Shown here one piece after another: positions 33,821 to 42,684 of a DNA stretch of 64,000 nucleotides. A program made the translations under genes and the position numbers. The notes below the pieces were generated by a model. That model was given only the letters and a program-made list of their open reading frames with translations. It did not search any database and was not told where the DNA came from. This DNA comes from an uncultured Pelagibacteraceae bacterium (GTDB lineage: Bacteria; Pseudomonadota; Alphaproteobacteria; Pelagibacterales; Pelagibacteraceae): NCBI GenBank assembly GCA_902615435.1, contig CACMOZ010000003.1, positions 1-64,000 on the forward strand. Direction: 5' to 3'. How positions within the stretch are numbered: position 1 is the stretch's first letter; each line of letters begins with the position of its first letter.

Positions 33821-34502
33821 AATTTTGGTTGAAACAGTAAATCTAAAAAAAACTTATAAGCATTTAAATGGTAATATAACTTTATTTAAAAATCTTAACT
33901 TAAAGATTAATCAAGGAGATCTTGTTGCTTTAGTTGGTCCTTCTGGCTCTGGTAAGTCTTCATTACTTCATTTGATAGCTTTATTAGATGATCCAACGAG
34001 TGGAGACATCAAAATAAATGAGGTTTTAACTAAAAAATTGACTGATGAAAAAAAAGACGAAACAAGAAGAAAAAATATTTCAATTATTTTTCAAGATAAT
34101 AATTTACTGAGTGATTTTACTGCAATTGAAAATGTTATGATGCCATTAATAATTAAAGGAAAAAACACAGATAATGCAAAGAGCAAAGCTGAAACAATTC
34201 TTAAAATAGTAAAAATTTTTGAGAGAGCTCAACATTATCCCAACGAACTTTCCGGTGGTGAACAACAAAGAGTTGCTATCGCCAGAGCTTTAATAGCTGA
34301 GACAAATTTAATCCTTGCAGATGAACCAACTGGAAATTTAGATTATAAAACCTCAAAAGAAATATTTTCTTATTTTCAAAAATTGAAAAAATTAAAAAAA
34401 ACAATAATTTTTGCAACTCATAATAGAGAACTTGCTAACAAGGCAGATTACAAGTTGTTTATTTCTAATGGTGATATAAAACGAGTTAATGCTCGTTCAT
34501 AA
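33813..34502 (+). CDS. lolD: Lipoprotein-releasing ABC transporter ATP-binding protein
   Basis: Walker [13 protein letters not shown], signature [15 protein letters not shown], Walker [13 protein letters not shown]. Confidence 0.94.
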   Translation: MNKILVETVNLKKTYKHLNGNITLFKNLNLKINQGDLVALVGPSGSGKSSLLHLIALLDDPTSGDIKINEVLTKKLTDEKKDETRRKNISIIFQDNNLLSDFTAIENVMMPLIIKGKNTDNAKSKAETILKIVKIFERAQHYPNELSGGEQQRVAIARALIAETNLILADEPTGNLDYKTSKEIFSYFQKLKKLKKTIIFATHNRELANKADYKLFISNGDIKRVNARS

Positions 34503-37500
34503 TAAAAATTTTAATCATATAAAAGTTCACACTCAATATTCAATATGCGAAGGTGCCATTAAAATTGACGATCTAGCTGATTATTGTAAGCTTAATAAAA
34601 TAAAATCGATAGGGTTAGCAGACAGCTTTAATTTGTGCGGAGCCCTAGAATTTTCAGAAAAAATATCTAAAGTTGGTACGCACCCAATCATTGGAACTCA
34701 AATAAATATTAATTTTGCGGATATAATTGGAAAAGTAACATTATATGCAACCTCTGAGGAGGGTTATAAAAATTTAACTAAATTATCTTCGTTGAGTTAT
34801 TTAAAGAATAGTAAATTAACCGATCCATCTTGTAGTTTAAATGATATCTTAGACAATAGCTCAGGTTTAATTTTTCTTACTGGAAATTACAAAAATTTTT
34901 TTGGAAAACTATTTTATAAAAATAAGCTTAAAGACTTTGAACAAATATTAAAATCTTTAAAAAGCAAATTTAAAGAAAAGTTATATTTGGAAATACAACG
35001 TCATAATGAATTCCAGGAAAAAAATTTTGAAAACTATTTATTAAATATTTCAAAATCTTTGGATTTGTCGTTAATTGCTACTCAAGAAGTTTTTTACTTA
35101 AATAAAGAAATGTATGAAGCTCATGATGCTTTAGTTTGTATTGGAGAAAAAAACTTTTTTCACGATAAAAACAGATTTAGATATAGTGATCAGCATTACC
35201 TGAAATCTCAGGATGAACTTAAGAAATTATACTCAGATATACCAGAAGCACTAGAGAATAATTACAATTTTCATTTAAGATTTAATTTTAAACCAAAAAA
35301 ATCAAAACCAATTCTACCTTCTATTGCTAATAAAGAAAGCAAGTCTCCAGAAGATGAATTATTAAAATTAGCAAGTGAAGGTTTAGAAATTAGATTAAAT
35401 AATTTTATTTTAAAAAAAAATACAACTCAATCCAAAGAAGATATTAAAAAAATATATAAAGATAGGTTATCTCATGAAATTAATATTATAAATTCAATGA
35501 ATTATGCTAGTTATTTTCTAATAGTCTCTGATTATATCAAATGGGCAAAAAAAAATTACATACCAGTTGGTCCAGGGAGAGGTTCTGGAGCCGGATCACT
35601 AGTGGCATATTGTTTAGACATTACAGATTTAGATCCAATTGAATTCGATTTAATTTTTGAACGATTTTTAAATCCTGACAGAATTTCTATGCCAGATTTT
35701 GATATAGATTTTTGTGAGGAAAAAAGAGATCAAGTATTTGAGTATTTAAAAAAAAAATATAAAAACGGTGTAGCACATATCATTACTTTTGGTAAATTAA
35801 AGGCAAGAATGGTTTTAAGAGATGTGGGTCGAGTTCTAGGATTGTCCTATGGACATGTAGATAGAATTTGTAAAATGGTTCCTTTTGATCCTTCCAGACC
35901 TCTAACATTGCAAGAGTCTATAGACCGAGAGCCTAGATTTAAAGATGAAGTAAAAAGTAATATAAAAGTAAAAAAACTTTTAGAGCTATCATTAAAGCTC
36001 GAAGGGCTTAATCGTAATATGGCAACTCATGCTGCAGGTGTGGTAATAGCTGGAGACAAATTGGCAGAACAATTTCCATTATATGTTGATCACAGTTCAA
36101 ATTTAACTTTACCATCAACACAATACGATATGTATTCTTCAGAAAATGCAGGACTAGTTAAATTTGATTTACTTGGTTTAAAGACACTTACAGTAATAGA
36201 CAATACAATAAAAAGATTAAAATTAAAAAAAATTGACTTAGATATAAGTAAAATTGATCATAACGATAAAAAAGTTTTTTCCATGCTTTCAACTGGTGAG
36301 ACCACTGGATTATTTCAACTCGAAAGCACTGGAATGAGAGATGCTATTAAGCAAATGAAACCAAATAAACTTGATGATATTATAGCATTAGTTGCTTTAT
36401 ATAGACCTGGCCCTATGAGCAATATTCCAATTTATAATGATTGCAAAAATGGAATTAAAGAGCCTGATTACATACACCCTACTTTAAAAGATATTTTGAA
36501 ATCGACTTACGGAATCATAATTTATCAGGAGCAAGTAATGCAAATTGCTCAAGTCTTAGCTGGTTTTACAGCAGGTGAAGCAGATATTTTAAGAAGAGCA
36601 ATGGGTAAAAAAAAGAAAGCAGAATTAGATAAACAAAAGGAAAGATTTATTAACGGAGCAATAAAAAAAGGTATCGCAAAAGATGTGGCTAATTTTGTAT
36701 TTACTAAAATTGAACCTTTTGCCCAATATGGTTTTAATAAAAGCCACGCAGCAGCTTATGCTCTTATAGCTTATCAAACTGCATACTTAAAAACATATCA
36801 CAAAGAAGATTTTATTGCTGCAACAATGTCAACTGAACTTACAAATACATCTAAATTAAGAGAATTTGTCGAAGAATTAAAAAAATTAAAAGTAGGTATT
36901 GTTAAACCCTCAATTAATAAATGTTTTCCAGATTTTAGAGCAATCAATAATGAAATTGTTTATGGACTAGGGGCTATAAAAAATGTTGGTTACGATGCTA
37001 TTAAAAATATAATTTACGAGAGAGAAAAAAACGGGAAGTATAAATCTTTTTTAGATTTTATATACAGAGTAAATGCAAAAGATATAAATAAACTACAACT
37101 TGAGGGATTAGTTAAAGCGGGAGTTTTTGATGAATTTGATACTGATAGAAATAAAATATTAAATTCAATTTCAAAAATAATCCAAACAGTTAAAAATATT
37201 AATGATGATAAAATTAATAACCAAACAAGTCTTTTTGATAATCAAGAAAATATCCAAAAAGAATTTGATTTTTTACCTGTTGTAAAGTGGAAACAAAAGG
37301 AACTATTAGCTGAAGAATTCAAATCAATTGGTTTTTATTTAAGCGATCATCCTTTAAATGAATTTGAAGATATTTTCAAACAATTAAATATAACTTCATA
37401 CAATAATTTTTATGAAAGCGATAACAAAGAGGGCTTAATAGCAGGAACTATAATGTCAATACAAGAGAAGAAGAGCGCAAAAGGGACACCGTATGGAATA

Positions 37501-37905
37501 ATAAAATTCAGTGACAAAAAAGCAGAGTTTGAATTATTTTTATTTTCTGAAATATTAGTATCTAATCGAGAAAAATTAAGAGAGTCTGAATCATTTATAC
37601 TTACTTTACAAAAAGATAGAATAACTGGAGAGTCTTCAAAAAAAAGAATAAATGTAAAAAAAATTTTAAGTATTGATGATTTTATATCAAAACCATATTC
37701 AAAAGTAATAATTGAATTAAAAGATAATTATAATTTGGAGGAAATAAAAGAACTGCTGTCTCTTAAAGGAGAAACTCAAATAAACCTGCTAGTTAAAGAA
37801 AAAAATAAACAAGCTCTATACTCTTTACAAGAAAATAGAAAATTTGATATTGATCACCTAAAAGCTTTAAAAGCAAAGAAATACGTAGAAAAAATAACTG
37901 TTTAG
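34489..37905 (+). CDS. dnaE: DNA polymerase III subunit alpha
   Basis: 1138 aa; PHP domain HVHTQYS-like KVHTQYSICEGA, PGRGSGAGSLVAYCL, PDFDIDFCEEKRD, YGFNKSHAAAYALIAYQTAYLK. Confidence 0.98.
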   Translation: MLVHNKNFNHIKVHTQYSICEGAIKIDDLADYCKLNKIKSIGLADSFNLCGALEFSEKISKVGTHPIIGTQININFADIIGKVTLYATSEEGYKNLTKLSSLSYLKNSKLTDPSCSLNDILDNSSGLIFLTGNYKNFFGKLFYKNKLKDFEQILKSLKSKFKEKLYLEIQRHNEFQEKNFENYLLNISKSLDLSLIATQEVFYLNKEMYEAHDALVCIGEKNFFHDKNRFRYSDQHYLKSQDELKKLYSDIPEALENNYNFHLRFNFKPKKSKPILPSIANKESKSPEDELLKLASEGLEIRLNNFILKKNTTQSKEDIKKIYKDRLSHEINIINSMNYASYFLIVSDYIKWAKKNYIPVGPGRGSGAGSLVAYCLDITDLDPIEFDLIFERFLNPDRISMPDFDIDFCEEKRDQVFEYLKKKYKNGVAHIITFGKLKARMVLRDVGRVLGLSYGHVDRICKMVPFDPSRPLTLQESIDREPRFKDEVKSNIKVKKLLELSLKLEGLNRNMATHAAGVVIAGDKLAEQFPLYVDHSSNLTLPSTQYDMYSSENAGLVKFDLLGLKTLTVIDNTIKRLKLKKIDLDISKIDHNDKKVFSMLSTGETTGLFQLESTGMRDAIKQMKPNKLDDIIALVALYRPGPMSNIPIYNDCKNGIKEPDYIHPTLKDILKSTYGIIIYQEQVMQIAQVLAGFTAGEADILRRAMGKKKKAELDKQKERFINGAIKKGIAKDVANFVFTKIEPFAQYGFNKSHAAAYALIAYQTAYLKTYHKEDFIAATMSTELTNTSKLREFVEELKKLKVGIVKPSINKCFPDFRAINNEIVYGLGAIKNVGYDAIKNIIYEREKNGKYKSFLDFIYRVNAKDINKLQLEGLVKAGVFDEFDTDRNKILNSISKIIQTVKNINDDKINNQTSLFDNQENIQKEFDFLPVVKWKQKELLAEEFKSIGFYLSDHPLNEFEDIFKQLNITSYNNFYESDNKEGLIAGTIMSIQEKKSAKGTPYGIIKFSDKKAEFELFLFSEILVSNREKLRESESFILTLQKDRITGESSKKRINVKKILSIDDFISKPYSKVIIELKDNYNLEEIKELLSLKGETQINLLVKEKNKQALYSLQENRKFDIDHLKALKAKKYVEKITV

Positions 37906-37935
37906 ACAGTTGATTTTTTATAATGATTGTATATA

Positions 37936-38018
37936 TGTGGTGTTAATTTCGCACACAGTTTCAAGGGTGTTGCCCTACCGGTCCATTTATTTGGAATTAC
38001 TGTGGTGGATTAACCGGA
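37936..38018 (+). ncRNA. Candidate structured 5' leader of rpsB-tsf
   Basis: Successive stems: tgtggtg/cgcacaca (37936-37942/37950-37957, with a bulge and G-U pair), aggg-tgttg-ccct (37964-37976), ccggt..accgg (37978-37982/38013-38017) enclosing tcca-tttatt-tgga (37982-37985/37992-37995). Confidence 0.55.
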
Positions 38019-38024
38019 AAAATT

Positions 38025-38765
38025 ATGAATGTACCAAAAATAGATATTAAACAACTTTTAGAAGCCGGCGTACACCTTGGTCACAAAACTTTGAGGTGGA
38101 ATCCAAAAATGAAAAAATATATTTTTGGTGAGAAAAATTCGATTCATATTATTGATCTTACCCAAACAGTTGATTTTCTTAAAAACGCTTTAGTACAAGT
38201 GCATAAAGTTATAGCTTCTGGCGGAAAACTTTTGGTTGTTTCAACAAAAAAACAAGCATCTGAACAAGTAAGCGATTTAGCAAAAGAAACAGGTCAGTAT
38301 TACGTAAATTATAGATGGCTTGGAGGAATGCTTACAAACTGGAATACAATTCAAAACTCTATCAAAAGACTTAAAAAATTGGATGATCAGTTGTCTAAAG
38401 AAAATTTAGGCTTTACAAAAAAAGAGATACTTAAATTTGGTAAGGAAAAAGAGAAACTTCAAAGGTCTCTGGGAGGAATCTCTGAAATGAAAAAAACACC
38501 AGATTTAATTTTTATTATAGATACTAACATAGAGTCTTTAGCTGTAGCAGAAGCGAAAAAATTAGGTATTCCTATTATAGCAGTTCTAGATACTAATTCA
38601 GATCCAACTGGAATTGATTTTCCGATTCCTGGTAACGATGATGCAAGAAGATCTATCAACTTATATTGTGAACTTTTAAAAAGTACAATTAAAGATGCTG
38701 AAAAATTTATTAAAGGATCAGAAGATAAAGCCCAAGATAAATCGTCAACACTAAAAGCAAAATAA
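38025..38765 (+). CDS. rpsB: 30S ribosomal protein S2
   Basis: [35 protein letters not shown]. Confidence 0.98.
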   Translation: MNVPKIDIKQLLEAGVHLGHKTLRWNPKMKKYIFGEKNSIHIIDLTQTVDFLKNALVQVHKVIASGGKLLVVSTKKQASEQVSDLAKETGQYYVNYRWLGGMLTNWNTIQNSIKRLKKLDDQLSKENLGFTKKEILKFGKEKEKLQRSLGGISEMKKTPDLIFIIDTNIESLAVAEAKKLGIPIIAVLDTNSDPTGIDFPIPGNDDARRSINLYCELLKSTIKDAEKFIKGSEDKAQDKSSTLKAK

Positions 38766-38782
38766 CTTTAAATTAAAAATCA

Positions 38783-39649
38783 ATGTCAAACAAAGACTTT
38801 CTAGACAATATAAAAAAATTGAGAGAAATGACTGGTGTTGGATTTAAAGACTGTAAAATAGCTTTAGATGAGAATAAAGGAGACATAGAGAAATCAGTCG
38901 AGTTTTTAAGAAAAAAAGGAATAGCTAAAGCATCAAAAAAAATGAGTAGAACTGCATCAGAAGGATTGGCTTTAGTCAAAGAAAAAGAAGGACAGATTTC
39001 ATTAATTGAAATAAATAGTGAAACAGACTTTGTTGCAAAAAATCAAGATTTCATCAATTTTTGTAAAGAACTTTCTGAAATTAATTTTAAAAACAAAAGT
39101 GACTTAAATAAAATTAGTAATGCTAAAATGTCTAATGGAGTTTTAGTAAAAGATAATCTAGTAAATTTAATAGCAAAAATCGGGGAAAAAATTACAATTA
39201 GAAGAGCAAATTTTTTTGATAATTCTAATGGATTTAATTTTTTTTATGTTCACTCGGCTATGGAAAAAGGTATAGGAAAAATAATATCTATAATTAAATT
39301 AGATGGTATTACAAAAGGTAAAAATGAGGATGTTGGCGTTAAATTAGCAATGCATATTGCAGCTTCAAACCCGTTAGCAATTGATAAAGATAAAATAGAT
39401 CAAAAAATTATTGATAAGGAATTAGAAATTATAAAAGCAGAAATTGCAAATTCAGGTAAGTCTCCGGATATGGCTGAAAAAATTTCTAAAGGTAAAATTT
39501 CAAAGTTTTTAAATGATAATTCACTTTTAAGTCAGATTTGGATAATGGATCCTAAAAAAAAGGTATCAGATATATTAAAAGAAAACTCAAGCGACAAACC
39601 ACTTAAAGTTTTAGATTTTATTAGATATAAGGTTGGAGAAGGGGTTTAA
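38783..39649 (+). CDS. tsf: Elongation factor Ts
   Basis: LREMTGVGFKDCKIALDENKGDIEKSVEFLRKKG, NSETDFVAKN. Confidence 0.98.
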   Translation: MSNKDFLDNIKKLREMTGVGFKDCKIALDENKGDIEKSVEFLRKKGIAKASKKMSRTASEGLALVKEKEGQISLIEINSETDFVAKNQDFINFCKELSEINFKNKSDLNKISNAKMSNGVLVKDNLVNLIAKIGEKITIRRANFFDNSNGFNFFYVHSAMEKGIGKIISIIKLDGITKGKNEDVGVKLAMHIAASNPLAIDKDKIDQKIIDKELEIIKAEIANSGKSPDMAEKISKGKISKFLNDNSLLSQIWIMDPKKKVSDILKENSSDKPLKVLDFIRYKVGEGV

Positions 39650-39651
39650 AA

Positions 39652-40212
39652 GTGAGCGACGAGTTTAACGAAAAAAATTATTCATCTAAAATGGATAAAA
39701 GTATTCAGTCTTTTAAAAAAGATATTTCCACACTCAGAACAGGCAGAGCAAATACAAATATGCTCGATACTATAAAAGTAGATGTTTATGGTCAATTGAT
39801 GCCAGTAGATCAACTTGCAACAATTAGCGTTCCTGAAGCTAGATTAATTTCAATTCAAGTTTGGGATAAAGCCAACACATCTCTTATAGAGAGTGCAATT
39901 CAGAAATCAGAACTGGATATTAACCCCCAAATAGATGGTCAGATTATAAGATTGAGAATTCCAGATCTTACAGAAGATAGAAGAAAAGATTTAATAAAAG
40001 TACTAAAAAATATGGGAGAAAAAGGTAAAATTGCAATAAGAAATATACGAAGAGAAGCTAATGAAGAATTAAAAAAAAAACTAAAAGATAAGATTATTTC
40101 TGAGGATAATAACAAAAATTTTGAAAAAAATATTCAAAAATTAACAGATAACAGTATTGAAAATATTGAAAAAATTTTGACTGAAAAAGAAAAAGAGATT
40201 AGTCAAATATGA
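39652..40212 (+). CDS. frr: Ribosome recycling factor
   Basis: STLRTGRANTNMLDTIKVDVYGQLMPVDQLATISVPEAR; GTG start. Confidence 0.98.
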   Translation: MSDEFNEKNYSSKMDKSIQSFKKDISTLRTGRANTNMLDTIKVDVYGQLMPVDQLATISVPEARLISIQVWDKANTSLIESAIQKSELDINPQIDGQIIRLRIPDLTEDRRKDLIKVLKNMGEKGKIAIRNIRREANEELKKKLKDKIISEDNNKNFEKNIQKLTDNSIENIEKILTEKEKEISQI

Positions 40213-40877
40213 ACAAACTCAACCATATTGCCTTTATCATGGATGGCAATGGTAGGTGGGGAAAAAATAAAGGAAGAACAAGAAATTTCGGCCATTTAAA
40301 AGGCGTTGAAACAGTAAAAAAAATTGTCAAAAGCTGTATTAAACTTAATGTACCAATAATTACTTTTTATGTTTTCTCCTCTGAAAACTGGAAACGCCCA
40401 AAAAATGAAATTAATTACTTATTCAATCTAATTAAGATTTATTTTTCTAAAGAAATCAAAAGTATAATTAATCAAGGAATTAAGATCAATATTCTTGGTG
40501 AAATTAACAGACTGCCTAAGGGAATAAAACTCATACTAAAAAAAACAATAAATTCTACCAAAAGAAATAAAAAAATTATTATTAATTTGGCAATAAATTA
40601 CGGTTCAAAGCTTGAAATTATTAATGCAATTAAAAAAACAAAAAAAAATAAAAGCATTAAAAACCTGGAAAAAAATTTATATACAAAAAATCTACCACAT
40701 CCTGATATTTTGATTAGAACTGGTGGGAGACAAAGATTAAGTAATTTTATGCTTTGGCAGATGGCTTATACTGAGTTATTTTTCTTAAAAAAATTATGGC
40801 CGGATTTCAATCCTAGTGATTTAATTAAAATAATAAAAAAATATGATAAAATTAAAAGAAATTTTGGTGGTGTATGA
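40209..40877 (+). CDS. uppS: Undecaprenyl pyrophosphate synthase
   Basis: HIAFIMDGNGRWGKNKG, FSSENWKRP, DILIRTGGRQRLSNFMLWQMAYTELFF. Confidence 0.97.
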   Translation: MNKLNHIAFIMDGNGRWGKNKGRTRNFGHLKGVETVKKIVKSCIKLNVPIITFYVFSSENWKRPKNEINYLFNLIKIYFSKEIKSIINQGIKINILGEINRLPKGIKLILKKTINSTKRNKKIIINLAINYGSKLEIINAIKKTKKNKSIKNLEKNLYTKNLPHPDILIRTGGRQRLSNFMLWQMAYTELFFLKKLWPDFNPSDLIKIIKKYDKIKRNFGGV

Positions 40878-41527
40878 TGTTATCAGATTTTAAAAAAAGA
40901 GTCTTTACTGCTACTGTATTATTTTTTTTAGTTTTTCTGATTATAAAGTATGATTTTTTTTTAATATATTCTTTAATAGTTTTAGGGGTTTTGTCAATTC
41001 TAGAATTTATTAAGTTATTAAAAAAAATTAAATTAGTTAAGTATTTTTATTATATATTTAATTTATTTTTTATAATTTATATTTTTTCATTTTGTTTTAC
41101 TTTTTATTATTTTTCATTTTTCCCCCATTTGAAAATCTTTCTTTATTCTTTCTTATTTACTTGCATTTCGTCAGACATTGGAGGCTTTATATTTGGAAAA
41201 ATTTTTAAAGGACCTAAATTATCAAAATTAAGTCCTAACAAAACTATTGCAGGTGCTGTTGGATCTATAATTTTATCATGCATAACCCTTAAAATTATTT
41301 TATTTTACTTAACAAAAAAATTAAGTATTGAAATTTTATTAATAGCAATAATAATATCTATAGCCTGTCAAATTGGTGATTTGTTTTTCTCTTTTTTAAA
41401 AAGAAGAGCCAAAATAAAAGACACAGGAAATATTTTTCCTGGTCATGGAGGAGTTTTAGATAGATTAGATGGCATTTTTTTAGGATTACCATTTGGTTTT
41501 TTATCTTTAATTATATTTTTAAAATGA
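40874..41527 (+). CDS. cdsA: Phosphatidate cytidylyltransferase
   Basis: Polytopic; KLSPNKTIAGAVGS, SFLKRRAKIKDTGNIFPGHGGVLDRLDG. Confidence 0.96.
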   Translation: MMLSDFKKRVFTATVLFFLVFLIIKYDFFLIYSLIVLGVLSILEFIKLLKKIKLVKYFYYIFNLFFIIYIFSFCFTFYYFSFFPHLKIFLYSFLFTCISSDIGGFIFGKIFKGPKLSKLSPNKTIAGAVGSIILSCITLKIILFYLTKKLSIEILLIAIIISIACQIGDLFFSFLKRRAKIKDTGNIFPGHGGVLDRLDGIFLGLPFGFLSLIIFLK

Positions 41528-42684
41528 ATAAATTAATTTCTATTCTCGGATCCACTGGTTCAATTGGTATCACAACATTAAATGTTATAGATAAAAAAAA
41601 AAATTTTTTTAAACCATATATCTTTACTGCTAATAAAAATTATAAAATTATTTGTAATCAGATTATTAAATATAAACCAGATTTTTTTATTGTTAGAAAT
41701 AAAATTGTTTTAAATAAATTGAAAAAAAAATTTAGGAATCATAAAACAAAAATTTTAAATGATTTTGATAAAATAAATACTTTTAAAAAATCAGAGTTTA
41801 CTATTTCAGCTATACCAGGTATCGCTGGTTTAGATCCCACAATCAAAATGATAAAATTTACTAATAAAATGTTAATAGCAAATAAAGAGTCTATAATTTG
41901 TGGATGGAATTTAATTAAAACTAAAGCAAAGAAAACAAATACGCAAATCATTCCAATTGACTCCGAACATTTTTCTATTTTTAATTTACTTTATCATCAT
42001 AAAATTGAAGAAATAAATAAGGTATATCTTACAGCTTCTGGAGGCCCTTTTTTAAATTATAAATCCGCACAACTAAAAAAAGTTCAACCCACTGATGCTT
42101 TAAAACACCCTAAGTGGAAAATGGGAAAAAAAATTACGATAGACTCTTCAACTTTAATAAATAAAATTTTAGAACTTATAGAAGCTCAAAAACTATTTAA
42201 TTTACCTAATAATAAAGTTGATATTTTAATTCATCCACAATCATTAGTACATGCAATTATAGATTTTAAAAATGGATTAAAAAAATTTATTTATCATGAT
42301 ACTTCCATGACTATTCCAATTGCAAATGCAATATTTGGAGGAAAATTAGAAATTAAAAACTTTTTAAAAGTAAAAAAAAAACAACAAATTAGTGATTTAA
42401 TTTTTAAAAAAGTTGATAAAAAAATATTTCCAATTATTAAGCTTAAAAACCGGATAAATGAGCATCCATCGTCTTCAATAATTATTAATGCATCAAATGA
42501 AATATTAGTTGATCATTTTCTGCATAAAAAATTACCTTTTTTACATATAAGCAAAATCATTATGGATATATTTCAACATAGAAATTATAAAAAATATGCT
42601 ATACAAAAGCCAAAAACTATCAATCAAATTAAAAAAATAGACAGCTGGGCAAGGGAAATAACTTTAAAAAAAATATACAGATAA
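41524..42684 (+). CDS. dxr: 1-deoxy-D-xylulose 5-phosphate reductoisomerase
   Basis: ILGSTGSIGITTLNVID, LIANKESIICG, PIDSEHFSIFNLL, TASGGPF. Confidence 0.97.
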   Translation: MNKLISILGSTGSIGITTLNVIDKKKNFFKPYIFTANKNYKIICNQIIKYKPDFFIVRNKIVLNKLKKKFRNHKTKILNDFDKINTFKKSEFTISAIPGIAGLDPTIKMIKFTNKMLIANKESIICGWNLIKTKAKKTNTQIIPIDSEHFSIFNLLYHHKIEEINKVYLTASGGPFLNYKSAQLKKVQPTDALKHPKWKMGKKITIDSSTLINKILELIEAQKLFNLPNNKVDILIHPQSLVHAIIDFKNGLKKFIYHDTSMTIPIANAIFGGKLEIKNFLKVKKKQQISDLIFKKVDKKIFPIIKLKNRINEHPSSSIIINASNEILVDHFLHKKLPFLHISKIIMDIFQHRNYKKYAIQKPKTINQIKKIDSWAREITLKKIYR

